Counted from the stretch's first letter, positions 44,516 through 57,597 are shown. The stretch is 64,000 bases of DNA from Malurus cyaneus samueli (GCA_009741485.1 CM019236.1:26105802-26169801); one strand, 5' to 3'. Numbers and translations are program-made. Notes: generated by a model from the letters alone, not told the origin.

Positions 44516-46266
44516 CTAAAAAAAGGTTTTAGTAAATTCTCAATTAACTTCATAATAATGGCAATGCATTTCTTGTAGCCAAAGTAGTCTCATTTTGTTT
44601 ATTTTGACTGTATGTTTCAAGCCAGCAAGCATACACCAGTCTTAAGCAGCTGAAGTCTGTGGCTTAAAAAATGAACTCAACATGAACAAATACTGTTAAC
44701 TTTTCTAAAAAAGGGCTTTTAAATACCTTTAAAGGTAGAGTGCTAGAATACAACTATTCTTTCTCACATGATATGTTAGAGGTCCCCAAGTATCCGGCAG
44801 TCTCCTCTTCATTTAGTCCTCTTTCATTTATATAATGTAAAGGAGAAGATAGCTGAGATTAGAGTATGCTGCTAACCAGTACTCATGGTCTTTTTTTATG
44901 TCCTGCCCAGTCTACTCATATTTTTTGCCTGTAGTGCAACAGATTTGACTGCAGATAGCTGAATGTCAAACAGAGCCAAGGTATGACATAATATGTGTAG
45001 AAACACACAAACACACACTAATGCACTCCACAACACTGAAGTCACTTGGAAAACAATGCTGAGACTCATTCCAAATAACAGAAAACCATTCTGGCAGGAA
45101 AGCAGAGATACTAGTATGCAGTGACTACTCAAGAGAAAGAAAGCGAGCACAGTGATCCTTCTGCTGTTTCCAGTAACATTCTTATCCCACTCCAAGAACA
45201 TCAATACAAGGCATGTCCATGTTCCTGGCTCCCATAGGCTGGGTTTGGCCAATGCACCATTAGAAGAGAAAGCCTTATCTACATTAACATTGATAACCTA
45301 GTTCAGCTAACAACAACAACTACCACTACTACTATTACTACTACACTACTACTGTTTTGGATTTATTAAGTTCTGTATATGGATATCATTAGAGGAATTA
45401 ATGATTAATGTCCTCAGGAATAGATTTCACTATCACAATAAAGTGTTGAACCATTAAAACAATGAAACCATGTAGATTTAAAAAAAATAAGGTAAGATGC
45501 TAAAATTTTAGAACACTAAGACTTTGAAGGATCTTACAATTGCTTAAAAAACAGTGAACAATGACCAATTAAAAGAACAAACAAGACATAATGCAAATTC
45601 ACAAGCTGAACTAGGTGAAATCACATGGTGAATTCCCTGTTTCTTGATAGAGTAACAATATTACCTTAATAACTTTTAAACTGACTCCTCCATGGAATAA
45701 TAAATATTGTTTCACATACTGAGTGAATTAATCCCCACAAGACAAATTTGCACCTAAATTGAAGGCTTAACCCCTGAAGAGAGTTTGCCAGATTTTAAAC
45801 TCTAAAAACGTGAAATGGAAATATTTCCATTCTAAAACAAACTGCCCACAAGTTGAGAATCAGAAAGCCATGATTCTTTGCCAGCAAACAACAAGAAGGA
45901 TGGGCACAAACTTCTTTGGTAGGAGATTCTGCTTTGCCTGGCACAAATGCACATCTACATAATGACAACCATTAAGACAGCATATGGCTGGTGACACTAA
46001 GCACCCCAAAGTTAGCTCACATAAGCCAGATCCATAACTGTACCTCTACCACCCTGTGACTTCATCCACAGATGCAACTATCAACTCACATTTATAGATC
46101 TTAAGACTCCTATTGTTAGTTATACAGCAAACAAAAACAAGCTAAAAAATTTGAGAGCAATTTCCCAGTAAGTTTTAATGATACAGATTTAACTTCCAGA
46201 AGTTTGTGATTTGGAGAATTGATCAAGACTAGGTCTGGAGAGGAGAAGGATTTTGTGATCAGAAAG

Positions 46267-46640
46267 CTCACCATGACCAGCAATGTGCCTCAAAGCCAGA
46301 AAGCCAACATAATCCGGCGCATCCAAAGCAGCGTGGCCAGCAAGTCCGAGGAGTGATTCTGCCCCTCTACTTGCCTTTTTGGAACGCCACCTGCAGTGTT
46401 GCACCCAGCTCTGGGGCACCCCAGCACAAGAAGACCGGACTCTGTTTGGAAAGAGTCCAGAGGAGGCCACAGATGGATCAGAGGGCTGGACACCTCTCCT
46501 ATGAAGACAGGCTGAAATTTGGGGTTGTTCAGTCTGGAGGCTTCAGGAAGACCTTACAACACCTTCTAGCTGTTTTAGATCTTAGTAAGAAATTCTTTGC
46601 TGTGAGGACAGTTGCTCCAGAAAACAGGCAGACCATCAAG
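46267..46640 (+). mobile_element. CR1 fragment, block B copy
   Basis: Counterpart of 24160-24545. Between 46270 and 46520 it shows many one- and two-base indels relative to block A, while the unique flanks are unchanged. That pattern is expected where reads from a repeat family could not be placed during consensus polishing. Confidence 0.88.
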
Positions 46641-47448
46641 CACTGACCAACAAATACTATGGAAACCACTAAGGTGTAGGAGATTGAGTTATTAATTCAC
46701 AGAGAATGTTAAACCTTCCAAAAAACTTACATAAATTTTTACATAAAATATAATCACAGGGCTCAAAGAGATTCCATATAATGTATTCATAGACATCTTA
46801 GACACTTAATGAAATCTATGTAACAGAAAACTTTATTAGAACAAACTTATATTTATTATCCATTTATAAAGGATTAGCATCTCAAGTAAGTCATAGGCAG
46901 ATGATAAATATGAACAGTGTAAAATGTAGACAGCTAATAAAGCCATAAGAGTAAGTACATAGGAAATGAAGACTAGCAATGTGGTGGTCCTTCCATAGCA
47001 TGAAACATGAACATAGTAGAGGTGACAAAGCACACAGGGGCAGCAACAGGGACAGAGAATGACGGAACAGAGAAGTATGAGCATAAGAGAACTGCTCAAG
47101 CCAAAAAGCTTTTAAAAAATGAATAGGCTGATGAACAACAATGTTCAATAAATGCAATCCAATCAGGTAATGTCGCAGAAGATTGTAATGATCATAATGA
47201 ATAAAACGAACATACCAGCCTTGAAATTCCATAATGATCATTAAAGTTTACAACTAATCCTTCGTGAATGATTCAAAAGAATTATCTTGACCAAAAAATG
47301 TAAGCCTTATATTAAGCAGTTGGATGGAAACATGCCCAGAATTTGAAAACATCTTCAGTATTTTCTTTCATGAGGTGCAAATATCAAAAAGGTATATACC
47401 ATGTATACAATGTCAATATAGGTAAGTAAATCATCCTTGTATATTTAC

Positions 47449-47635
47449 CAGTCTTCATCTTCTGGTATCTTGCTTAAGGGAGGGTTCAGGCAGTATATAT
47501 GATAAGCCATATTACATTCATCACACAGGAGTTGCATGTGAGCATCCTGTTTGCCACCACACAAGTAACACGAACAAAACCGGCACTCCTTATCTGGATC
47601 AGCCCTACAGTGCTTGCATTCAGGGCCACTTTTTC
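47449..47635 (-). CDS. UHRF2: Duplicate of UHRF2 PHD-finger exon
   Basis: Identical by eye to 25356-25542, including all zinc ligands. It lies about 350 bp from the gap that ends block B. Confidence 0.86.
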
Positions 47636-47986
47636 CTGTCAAAAACAAAGAAATGTCAAATGCCATATAGCTCAGAAAAGTGCATTACTGTATGTGCAGG
47701 AAAAATTATTTCTGAATATGAACACTGAACTCTTGAAAATGCTTATTTTCTTGTAAGGTATGTAACTGTCTAAGCCACTGAGATTTCTTCTGCTGTACAA
47801 ACAAGCCACAAAGAAAATGAACAATCATCAGCTTCTCTTTATTTTCTCCTGATCCCAAAATGTACCTGCACATTCCCCCTACAGACGGAACTTTGCTGCC
47901 TTTTGAAGCTGTACAGTTTATAAGTTCCTTGAAAGTTAGCTTTGATAATATAATCAATCAAAGTAAATATTTCTTTCAGGAGTTTA

Positions 47987-48011
47987 NNNNNNNNNNNNNN
48001 NNNNNNNNNNN
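47987..48011. other. Assembly gap, 25 N
   Basis: A second 25-N gap, at the right end of block B. Block A continues from the same point with aagagagagattc, while the sequence after the gap (cagacagcagttc) is unrelated to it. The missing UHRF2 N-terminal intron or exons may partly lie here. Confidence 0.98.
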
Positions 48012-48479
48012 CAGACAGCAGTTCAACGCCACTTTTTCCCTTTAAAACAAACATTAATTTAAGGTTTACTTAAATTCCCAGATTTGATGTGCACAATTAG
48101 TTCCTACTTTCTTCAGCAACTCCTTACAAATACTGTTTCAAACAGCAATCAGCTTTCTAAAGGAAAACCAGTTCCTGCTGATCTAGACAGGTTCTCAAGC
48201 TTATAACCTGAAAGGACCTTCCTTCCTTCAGGAAACAGGTCTCACAGTAATGTTCATGGATCATTTTAAGTGATGAAAACAATGGGAAAAATCAGTTAAA
48301 AGTTACTTTTAATTAGTTAAAATTAAAAATCAAAATTTAGTCTCAGAAAGCTAAACATTCTCACTGAATTGAGTTTTGAACTGTTTGAACTGTTTGAACA
48401 GTTATGTCCAAGTAATCTATCAATTACTTATCATTCTATCCTTAAAACATATCAAATCTATGAAACAGCATGCAGCATA

Positions 48480-49905
48480 AGCAACAAGCTGAAGGAGTTA
48501 GAAGTGACTGTGCAGATGGAAATCTATGATCTAATCGCAAATACTGAAACTGGGTGGGACAAATCACATGGCTGGAGCACTCCAATTGATAGCTACAAAC
48601 TTCAGAAGGGACAGGCAAGCAAGAAGGCATGTAGGGGTCCCCTTTTATTCAGAAGAAGAAAAGGTTTGACTGCATAAACCTCTCTTTGAATTCAGCAATG
48701 AACACATCAAAAGCTTGTGGTTGAAAATCACAGGCCAAATCAACAAAGGAAACCTCATGATTTACGTTTATTACCAGCCCCTCAACTGAGGGGAGCCTGT
48801 TGACAAAACCTTCTTACCTCACCTGCAGGAAGCATCACTCTGTAGGTTCTCATCCAGCTGCAGAGACTCAGGTGACAGACAACCTGACATCTGCTGTAAA
48901 AGCAGCTTGGCAAGATGTAAGCAGACCAGGAGACTCTTGGAGCATCAAGGATAATTTCTTAACCCAGGTGACAGAGAAGTGTTACTGCACCTGGTGCTTA
49001 CTGACACAGATTAACAAACTGGAGAGGTCAGGATCAGTGGCAGCCTCGGCTGAAGTGATCATGCCCTGGGAGAATCCATGATCTCAAGGGTTATGGGCCA
49101 AAGAAAAGAGAAGTCAGCCCTCTGAATTTTAGGAGCCTGGACATTTATTTATCTAAGGGATTAGTGGATGAGTCCCTGTGGAAAATGGCACTCAGGAAAA
49201 AAGGCACAGAATAGAACAGTCAGATGTTTGAGGACTTTTTCCTAGAGCCCAAGACTTCTCAATTCCCGCCACTGAACATTCAGGCAAAGAATGCAGGAGA
49301 TGAGAATGGGTCAGCAAAGACCTCCTGGCCGAAGTGAAACACAAGAAGGAAAAGCACAGGTAGTGGAACCAGGGACAGGTATCCTGGGAAGAAAAGAGAA
49401 GTGCTGTCTGGTTGTGTAGGCACAGGATTAGAAAAGCTAAGGTACACCTGGAGCTGAATTTGGCAAGGGATACAAAGAACACTAAGGCTTCTAATTTGGT
49501 TTTTTTTTTTTTTTTTGTTTTTTTTTTTTTTTTTTGTTTTTTGAGGCATGTGGATGAGAAAAGGAAGGTAAAGATCTGCGAGCTACTTGGAAGTTGGTTT
49601 GCCTCAGTGTCCATTAGTAATCATCTTTCACTAAATCACCTTCCCATCTCTCAAGTCTGGTGAACTCAAGACAGGAACTGGGGACATGAAGTTCCCCCAG
49701 CTGTAAGGACAATCAAGTTCAGGACCACCTGAAGAACCTGAAAATCCACAAGCCCATGTGACCCAGTGAGATGCATCCCACTGTCCTGATGAAATTGTTT
49801 ATGTCAGTTGCTAAGCTGCATCTCCATTGTTTCTGAAAAGTCATGGCAGTCAAGCAAAGTTTCCACTAACTTGAGAAAAAGGAATATCGGACCTTTTTTT
49901 AAGAT
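48480..49905 (+). mobile_element. CR1 LINE fragment: endonuclease end to RT start
   Basis: Plus-strand sequence follows the CR1 ORF2. Readable pieces include TETGWDKSH (APE-type endonuclease region), AWQDVSRPGDSW and DNFLTQVTEK, then at DNA level gaagtgaaacacaagaagga, tggaaccagggacaggtatc, ctggagctgaatttggcaag, gaccacctgaagaacctgaa and gaaaagtcatggcagtcaag. It stops near the start of the reverse transcriptase. Stops and frameshifts are frequent, and a T-rich insertion (49499-49544) breaks it. It is an old, dead copy. Confidence 0.88.
49499..49544. repeat. T-rich tract inside CR1
   Basis: Runs of T broken by single G, inserted within the CR1 sequence. The overlapping Lys-rich and Phe-rich open frames derive from this tract and are not genes. 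Confidence 0.85.
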
Positions 49906-50204
49906 GTAAATTTATAACAGTAATTATTTTCCCATAATCTTGCATCACCTCTGTTTCTGGGATAAGGTATTTTTAACTGGAGCATCACTGCAATTATTAC
50001 CATTTGGATTATGACAAAATAGAAGTAATATTGTTCAATCTTCTGGAAATCTACCTTTTTATTATACGTAAGTCTAAAGCAGTTTTGATTAAATTTTGCT
50101 GTGCTACTGACATTATACACATTTAAAAAAAAACACAGCAGTTGCTCAGCAACATCAGTGGGTGATCACCTCATCATAGGTTTATTCCTTGAAAGTCCTC
50201 ACTG

Positions 50205-50640
50205 TTTCATGTCCTCCAGGATCATTGAACGTTTGGATGGAAGGGATCATTAAAGACTTCAGTACTATTGCCAGACAGGACACCTGACACATCTAGACCA
50301 CGTGCTCAAGCCCCCTACAACCTGAACTTGAACTTTTCCATGAGTGTGAGCATCCGCAAGCTCTGAGGGCAGCCTGCTGCAGCATTACTGAAAGAAGAAA
50401 GGTCTTCCTCTGTATCCAATCTGAATCTACGCTTACTTTCAGTATAAAACACTTGCTGCTAGTTCTGTCACTGCTGATAGGTCCTGGTATAAAAATCTTC
50501 TTCTATCTTTATTAGAAGTTCCTTATAAGTACTAAGAGGCCTCAGTAAGCCAAGCTGAACAGCTTCAGCCGTCTAAGCCTGTCTCCATAGCAGAGGTGCT
50601 GGCGCCCTTAGAACATTTCTGTCTTGGACCCATTAATAAC
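50205..50640 (-). mobile_element. CR1 LINE 3' fragment
   Basis: The plus strand shows the reverse complement of a CR1 3' region: tttggatggaagggatcatt, caagccccctacaacctgaa, tgaaagaagaaaggtcttcc, gtaagccaagctgaacagct and tgtctccatagcagaggtgc. It is therefore a minus-strand element truncated at its 5' side near 50640, next to a T/G-rich tract. It is well diverged from the CR1 pieces in blocks A and B. Confidence 0.88.
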
Positions 50641-50642
50641 AG

Positions 50643-50815
50643 GATTTTTTTTTTTTTTTTTCTCCTATTTTTTTTTCTGTTTTCTTTTTTTGTTGTTGTT
50701 GTTGTATTTTTTTGTTTGTGGTTTTGGGTTTTTTTCTTTTTTGTTGTTTTTACATGGTTTTTGGGTGGTTTTTGTTTTGGTTTTTTGGTTTTTGTTTTTG
50801 CTTTTACTTTTTTTG
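50643..50815. repeat. T/G-rich low-complexity tract
   Basis: About 170 bases almost purely T with G (TTG, TTTTGG, TGG units). It abuts the 5' break of the CR1 fragment to its left. The Phe/Val-rich (plus) and Lys/Thr-rich (minus) frames across it are compositional artefacts. Confidence 0.88.
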
Positions 50816-53800
50816 TGCTGGAATTCCAGAGCTGAACAAACATACTCCAGCTGGAAGTATTCTCACAAACGTGAATAGAAGAAACAAATTCCATCTCTTG
50901 ACCCACTGGTCTGCAGCATAGGATGCATTTGACTTCCTAGCTTATTTGGGTTTTAATGCGTGTTGATGGCTTCGTTCCCCATTTTTTCATCCAGGGCACC
51001 CCAGTCATTTTGCTGCAGGGCGCTCTCAGTTCATTCATCCATCAGCTGTATTGATATTTGGGATTGCCTTTAACCTGGAACACAGACGTGGTACAAAGAT
51101 TATGGAGGAATTTTCTTTTAGTTTTATTACATTTACAATATATGATATGTATTCATCCCATATACAAACAAAAAAACATGCACTAAGTTGTGTTTTAATA
51201 GAGATAAATATTTCCTGGATTATGGTTGTCTGCAATTTATTTTCTTAACAGATCAAAATCCATGTAGCCCGTTTTCTTTCTCCAGGATTTCTAAATTTCT
51301 GCATACACTGGATTTTACATTTAATCTTTGACAGTTACCACACTTACATCAGCAGACATGTTTATGTCTCTTTCTGTTCATGTCTTCAGACATTATTTAT
51401 AGTCATGCATTTCTAACATTTGCCATATCTTTCATAAGACTTGATAGTACTGTACCACTGCAAGATACAAATTTGACAGTTTGCAATAGGATCTGCATAT
51501 AGTAGCAAATTATTCTGACAGTAAGTACTATACAGCCAGCAAACTATATTCTTTTAATATACTTATTAAAAATCTTATGAACACTGTGACTAAATCATAT
51601 ATAGTAAATTCTATTTTGTACATGATGGTGATGAGTCACTACAGTTTTAATAAATTATACATTGCAGTAAGCAACTATTGAATCATTTTTAGTTTAACAC
51701 TTTTTAAAATCAAGTATGGTACTAAAAGCTATTTCACTAACAGTATTAAAACATATTTAGAAATATTCAAAAAATCTGGCTTTAAGACTTCTGTATCTAT
51801 ATTTCTTGCTGCCCATGTTAATTGCCATGATATGTATGTTATGGCTATAATGATTCTACTACGGTCCTTCCAGCAATCACTTTCGGAAACATTGAAAGTA
51901 TCAATACTTCTGGTATTAACAGAAATGCATAGCAACACTGGTATACATAACTGCAAGAGCTTCTTTCCTTTTTTACAAAAATACTGCTGCAAACTTCTAC
52001 TACCTCACTGTAATTTAACAGATGAATTCCATTACCAATTAGAACAGTGAAGATGAGCAGTGTCCTCAAATGTCTTTTAAACCTTTCATCATTAAAACAG
52101 AATGACAGACAGGAGAATACGTGCCCATTCTTTTAAAAGCTCATACACATTTCTGCTTTGATTCCATTCTTCAGTGCCATACCACTGAGAAACCTCTGTA
52201 TTTTCAGGAATTGAACGTACCCTTTCATACTATAATTCTTATGGCTTTCAAGCTCACATTTTTGCTTCAGGTGCAGATATTTAAAGTGTACCAGTCTTCT
52301 AAAAACCTTGTATGGACTTCAGCCGGCTACGAACAGGCTTGATAGATCAGTCAATGACAGTCACAGTGTAGTTTTTTTTTCAAATAATGTTCTTCACTCA
52401 GAGTACACTTGTGGTTATACTTGGTTCACTTGTCAAATACAAATCTGAGGTTATCAAAAGCTTCAGGGCAACCTCAGCTATTCCAAAACTCATTTTCTAC
52501 CTCTATTTTGTTGGAGAAATAGTATTTCAAATATAAAAATAATAGGAAACTCTACAGACAGAGAAACAAAGGCATCATATGTGCATGTTTCAGTACAGCA
52601 TTGCAGTGATTGCCTGCAAGGACAAAGTCAATCCAATATTGCAAGCATTTTAAAACATAAAAAATACCAAAAGGAGATAATGTATTTCACTATCAAGTTG
52701 ATACATATTCTGTTGATTCTATTTAAATATTTCTGTTGTAACAGATGAAACATTCAAACACCAATCTACAGGGTCTGTGCTCATTATAATTCACGTGCCT
52801 GACAGTTGAATGCCACTTAACACGAAATTCTAGTTGGCTTTAATTCCTTGACCATATACTAGCAAGGGCTTTTATTTAATTCTAGTTTTAAGTCCTCTGT
52901 TGTATTAAAACAGAAAAACAGACAAGAGAGACTTTCTCTTAAAGCTCTCGTTTTATAATTTATAGGTCAGTCTGATTTTTCATATCCAGAGCCATTTTTC
53001 ATGTAGCTATAATTCACATTTAATAATTAAGCTCGTGAATTAGCACTTCTTTTGAGGAACAGAGACTATCTAGGTACTTGGGGAAAAGCTTTTCTATTCC
53101 CAAAGTAAAATTGAGTTTCATCATTGACTTTGACACACAAAGATATCCAGTTTGTTTTCTATGACCCAAAGCCCCAGAACAGTCAAGGCAAATGAAGTCT
53201 TAAAAGCCTAAGTATATGCCAGGCTTCTCTTGGAGACTTCAAGACAAAAATAAAATAAATGAAGCTAAACACAGCTAGAAACCTAAGTTTTGTCTGCTTT
53301 GGGTAAACTGTTAAATGCTGTTTAACAGCATTGGGATGGAATTTGTAGAACTCATTCACAGCATGAGTTCTACAAATTATATACTTCTTCCAACTTGTAA
53401 GCAGCTAAAACTCTGCATTTACACTTCGACAAATTTCTTACAGTGCCCCTGCATCCCATCACTTCTCAACTTTGCCTCTCTTTTATCTGCTCCTAACATT
53501 TTCACTATGATTAAAATTATTTAAGTTAGTATTTGTATATTTCCCTTTTTCACACTAGCTCATGTCTGCTTCTAAATTTGGAGATCAATGGAACGGAAAT
53601 CATCTGAACTGCGTATCCACAAAGTAGTTTGCATACTGCAGCTCATGAAAAATATCAGTCTATAATGTGTGATATGGTAAGGTATATGCCTTCAGGCATT
53701 TCATTTTAGAACCTGTACTTAAACATCCATATACAACATATTTCTTTTCTGGCTTGCCAATTACAAATTGGCTGTTTGAATTCAAAGTGTCTGATGGATG

Positions 53801-56634
53801 TCCACCATCCAGATTGAATATAGAATAAGAAAGAAAGGAAGCCTGACTCTCTGAGAAAAAGGAGACCAAGGACAACTAATTTCTCCATTCATATTAATTG
53901 AAAAAAAAAACAAAAACAAAAGCAAAAAAACCAAACAAAAAAAAAAACGCCAACCAAAACCCCACAACAAAAAAAAAAAAAAAAAAAAAGGGAAAGTTAC
54001 TCACAGAGCTAATGTGGAGAAACTACAGTTTATAATATCTTTGCAGAATGTTCTTACACTGAGGTTGCCTAGGAGCTGTTTTGCTTTCACGTTAAAAAGT
54101 CAGCTAGAGTCCAACAACTGGGGTGTACACCACCTAAAATATAAGTGTTTTCTGCAGTGTGTCACATACTTATCTTCCTCTGGGAGAAACAAAGCAGCCA
54201 AATCTTCTATTTATTTTATCCACTAGCATTAAGGAATAATGTTCAAAAGAATTAATTTTTAATGAAAATTTTACTGTCATGTAAGTTTTTAGCAATGATG
54301 GTACATGACACATAACCTACTGAAAAAGCTAAAGAAATGTGAAAACATGCTGGCACATTATAACAAGCCAGTAATCTGCAAACATAAAACAGTTGCATAA
54401 AACAACTTTAAATCTATGAGCTACTATTAATATGAAATAAATATTGAGTTTTACACTGGAAGAAATGAGTATATCCTGAACATTTAATAGTGGAAAGACT
54501 GACAAGAAACACATTGATTCCAACCTGAAATTTCTAGTGGATTGAAACTATTTAACAGCAATCACTACATCCACAAGCTACGCAATAAAAAACAGCCTAC
54601 CAATATGTTCATGTTTGCACAGATGCTTTTTAATTTAAAAAAAAAAAAATTTTTTTCCTTTGATGATTTCCGTGTGTATGCTACATTGAAGAAAACGTTG
54701 ACAGATCTCTGGAAACAGTAGATATTCTGCCTATTTGGGTTTACTTACTATTTATGAGGGGAGAAGAGGGAGGGCAGGAATAAAAAATCTTAACTAGAAA
54801 CAACTTTGCTCCTATAGTGTGAATATCTAATTTATGGTGGGTTGTATGCTAGAACTGATCTATTCCTTTTTATTCTTCCACCGTGTTTTGCAAAACACAT
54901 CCGAAATTTTGTAAAGAGGAGGTGGCATTCCAGGAAGTCCACATTCATTTATTCGAAACCCCACGCTTATGGACAAAGCTTCCCTTTGCTCTGTTACTCA
55001 CTTGAATGATGAACAGTGATGAACAAAGGTGTACTTGATTTATCAACTAGCATACCCGTGAAGCTGGAATTGGCTGCTGAAGTGCAGCGTTGACAGTTCC
55101 CTGCAATTTCAGAGGGTAAGACTGACCTGAATCAATTGCTCACACATTCCCAAGTGTGAAACACTCAGTGTGCTTTTACAGAAATTAACAGCAAGGCAGA
55201 TGGTCTCAACTGTCTGGTTGATACTGGTATCAATGGTACTGGTATCAGCTGAGGAATAAAGGAAATTATAATCGAAAGGAATGAAAGGTAAGGATTGAAG
55301 TGGGGCTAAGTGAAGGAAAGAACAGGCAGGAATTCCTAGAGAAAGAATAAATTTTCATATAATCCCTGGGGTTCCTCTGAGCAAAGTATCCAGTACCAAT
55401 GGATACGAGAGCTCGTTATTCTGTAGCATCAACGGTCAGGAAGTCAAGACTTAAAGATCACGTTTGAATTGAGAATGATGTGGCAAATATACACAAGGCT
55501 AGAATATACACAGAAAGCTATTGGCAACAAACTCTTCAGAGAAGTAGGAACCCCATGTTTCAGAAAGCAAGAAAACTCTTACAAGAAGTATCTGATATAC
55601 AGTGTTTCAGAGAAAATATAAAGTGTCCATGGAATTCTACTTTATATATATATTTATGTACACGCACCACACAAATTTGTTTATTAATTTTTTAAAAATA
55701 AACAAAATATATATATAATATCACTTCAGGAAACAGTTGAGCTAGGGTATTCACTGTGCAACAGAGCAGAGTAAAATCATCAGATACAGTAACTTACTTG
55801 CAACAAAAGGCCAATTTAAAAACGCAGGACTAGACGCTGGTAGTTCTTTGGGCAGATTTTTCTTCTGGTCCTTATCAAAAAGCAACATTTTTATTGGGTC
55901 GATTGGCATTACAAACATGAATGAGCGCTTTTGAAATCTGTTTCAAAAGTTGGCCAATTTCTCTGAAATTAGTACAAGGGCTAGCTATCTAATTATAACA
56001 TTTAACATCAGGGGGGAAACTAATATGGAACAAGGATTAATGAAGCTAACCAGGATTCTGGCCCTTCTTTCCCTCATAGGAAGGCTGTCTTGTAACTGCT
56101 ACACTGCCACATTTCTGATTGTTATAAAGTACCCTGCCTCTCATTGTTGTATCCAGTTGAGTTCCTTCTTCATAACACTCATTACACACACATATACAAA
56201 TGCTTCTTTAGAAAACAGAGTTTAGGCAAGTACTCTATTTCTAAACATCCATATATTTGCAGGACACCACTGGCATACATACAGCTACATAAAATGTGTA
56301 GTGGTTCAATGCCATTTTATATAGAAGGAGGCATCAAGAAATAAAAAAGAATCACTAATGACTGGATGCAATATTCTAACAAAGAAGGAAAAAATAAAAG
56401 AAATTCTAAAATGCAAAAATCCCTCAACTATTCATAACTGATTAACATAATTGCTTCATAGTCAGCAGAAATAACCTAGGACTGTAAATCACATTTCAGA
56501 AACATTGGCTCCACACTTTCATAATCAATAACCTAAAATTCATTCAAGCCTTATCCAAAAGGCTCCTGTTAGCCTTACAGTGTTTAAGAAATGTTAGCCT
56601 TACAGTGTGGACAGTCCAGAGAATACATTTCAAC
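50816..56634. other. Single-copy AT-rich sequence, no assigned gene
   Basis: No UHRF2 exon, RNA gene or recognised mobile element is visible. It contains an A-rich tract (53899-53990) and two unexplained minus-strand open segments (54860-54997, 55798-55943). If UHRF2 continues to the right, this could be its intron, but the gap at 47987-48011 prevents a firm statement. Confidence 0.55.
53899..53990. repeat. A-rich low-complexity tract
   Basis: A runs broken by single C and short CCA/CAA units, ending in about 20 A. It could be the tail of a retroposed sequence, but I see no matching body or target-site duplication. Confidence 0.75.
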
Positions 56635-56637
56635 ATT

Positions 56638-56735
56638 GTATAAATGAGTGAATGAATGAGTGAGTGGAATGATGAATGAATGAAATGAATGGAATGAAAT
56701 GATGAATGAAGAATGAATGAATGAATGAAATGAAT
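56638..56735. repeat. (GAAT)n-like tetranucleotide array
   Basis: GAAT units with GAGT, GATG and GGAAT variants occupy about 100 bp. The array directly adjoins the 5' break of the CR1 copy that follows. Confidence 0.88.
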
Positions 56736-57597
56736 TTTGACCGTGGTGGTCAGTCACATGTGGTGTTCCCCAAAAATCAGGGCCACTTCTCTTTAGTATT
56801 TTTATGAATGATCTGGACAAGGGGATCAAGTGCATCCTCAGTCTTTAAAGAAAGACAATGAAGTTGGGCAGCGAGGTTTTATCTGCCTGGAGTGTAGTAG
56901 TTCTGTAGAGGGAATCTGGATAAACTGGTCGATGGGCCAAGGGGTGTGAAGGGTCCAACAAGGCCAAGTGCTGAGCCCTGCGTGTGAACCAGCATGTACA
57001 CAGTGGGCAAGAAGGCCAATGGAATCCTGGCCTGGGTCAGCAATGGTGTGGCCAGTAGGACCAGGGCAGGGATTGGTCCCCTGTAATTGGCATGTGAGGC
57101 CACCTCTTGAAACCTCAGCTCAGGAGGACATGGACTTCAGGAGATGCTGGAGTGTGTCCAGAGAAGAGAAGAAGGTGGTGAAGGGTCTGGAGCCCAAGTC
57201 CTCTGAGAAGTGGCTGAGTAAACTGGGCCATTCAGTCTAGAGAAAAGAAAGCTAAGGGGGAACCTTATCACTCTCCAAAACTGCCTGAAATGAGGGTGTG
57301 GTACCATCTCCAGACAAGTAAATAACATTAGGAGAAGATGAATCAGACTTAAACTGCCCCCAAGGGAGGTTTAGGGTTGGATAGAAGAATTTCTTCACTG
57401 AAAGCATCATTAAACATTGGAACAACCTTCCCAGGGAAGTGGGACAGAGTCACCATCCTGGAAGTGCTGGAAAAATGAGCAGATATGGCACATAGAGATA
57501 AGGTGTGCACAGTGGACTCGGTATTATTCAGTCAAAGGTCAGACTTGACCATCTTGGAGGTATTTTCCAACCTTATGAGTTCTATGTTTCTGTGTTT
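56736..57597 (+). mobile_element. CR1 LINE: RT 3' part and 3' UTR
   Basis: Plus-strand CR1 similarity runs from the late reverse transcriptase to the element's end: tttttatgaatgatctggac, tccaacaaggccaagtgctg, caagaaggccaatggaatcc, gaggccacctcttgaaacct, accttatcactctccaaaac, aagaatttcttcactgaaag, ttggaacaaccttcccaggg and cttggaggtattttccaacc. The end, ttctatgtttctgtg, resembles the short terminal repeat of CR1. It is 5'-truncated and full of stops. It is the longest and best-preserved repeat in the single-copy part. Confidence 0.93.

Noticed and set aside
48369..49081. Two plus-strand open frames as possible host genes
   Set aside because: Their residues (TETGWDKSH, DNFLTQVTEK) belong to CR1 ORF2.
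50565..50921. Lys/Thr-rich and Phe/Val-rich open frames
   Set aside because: They span a T/G-only tract, and composition alone produces them.
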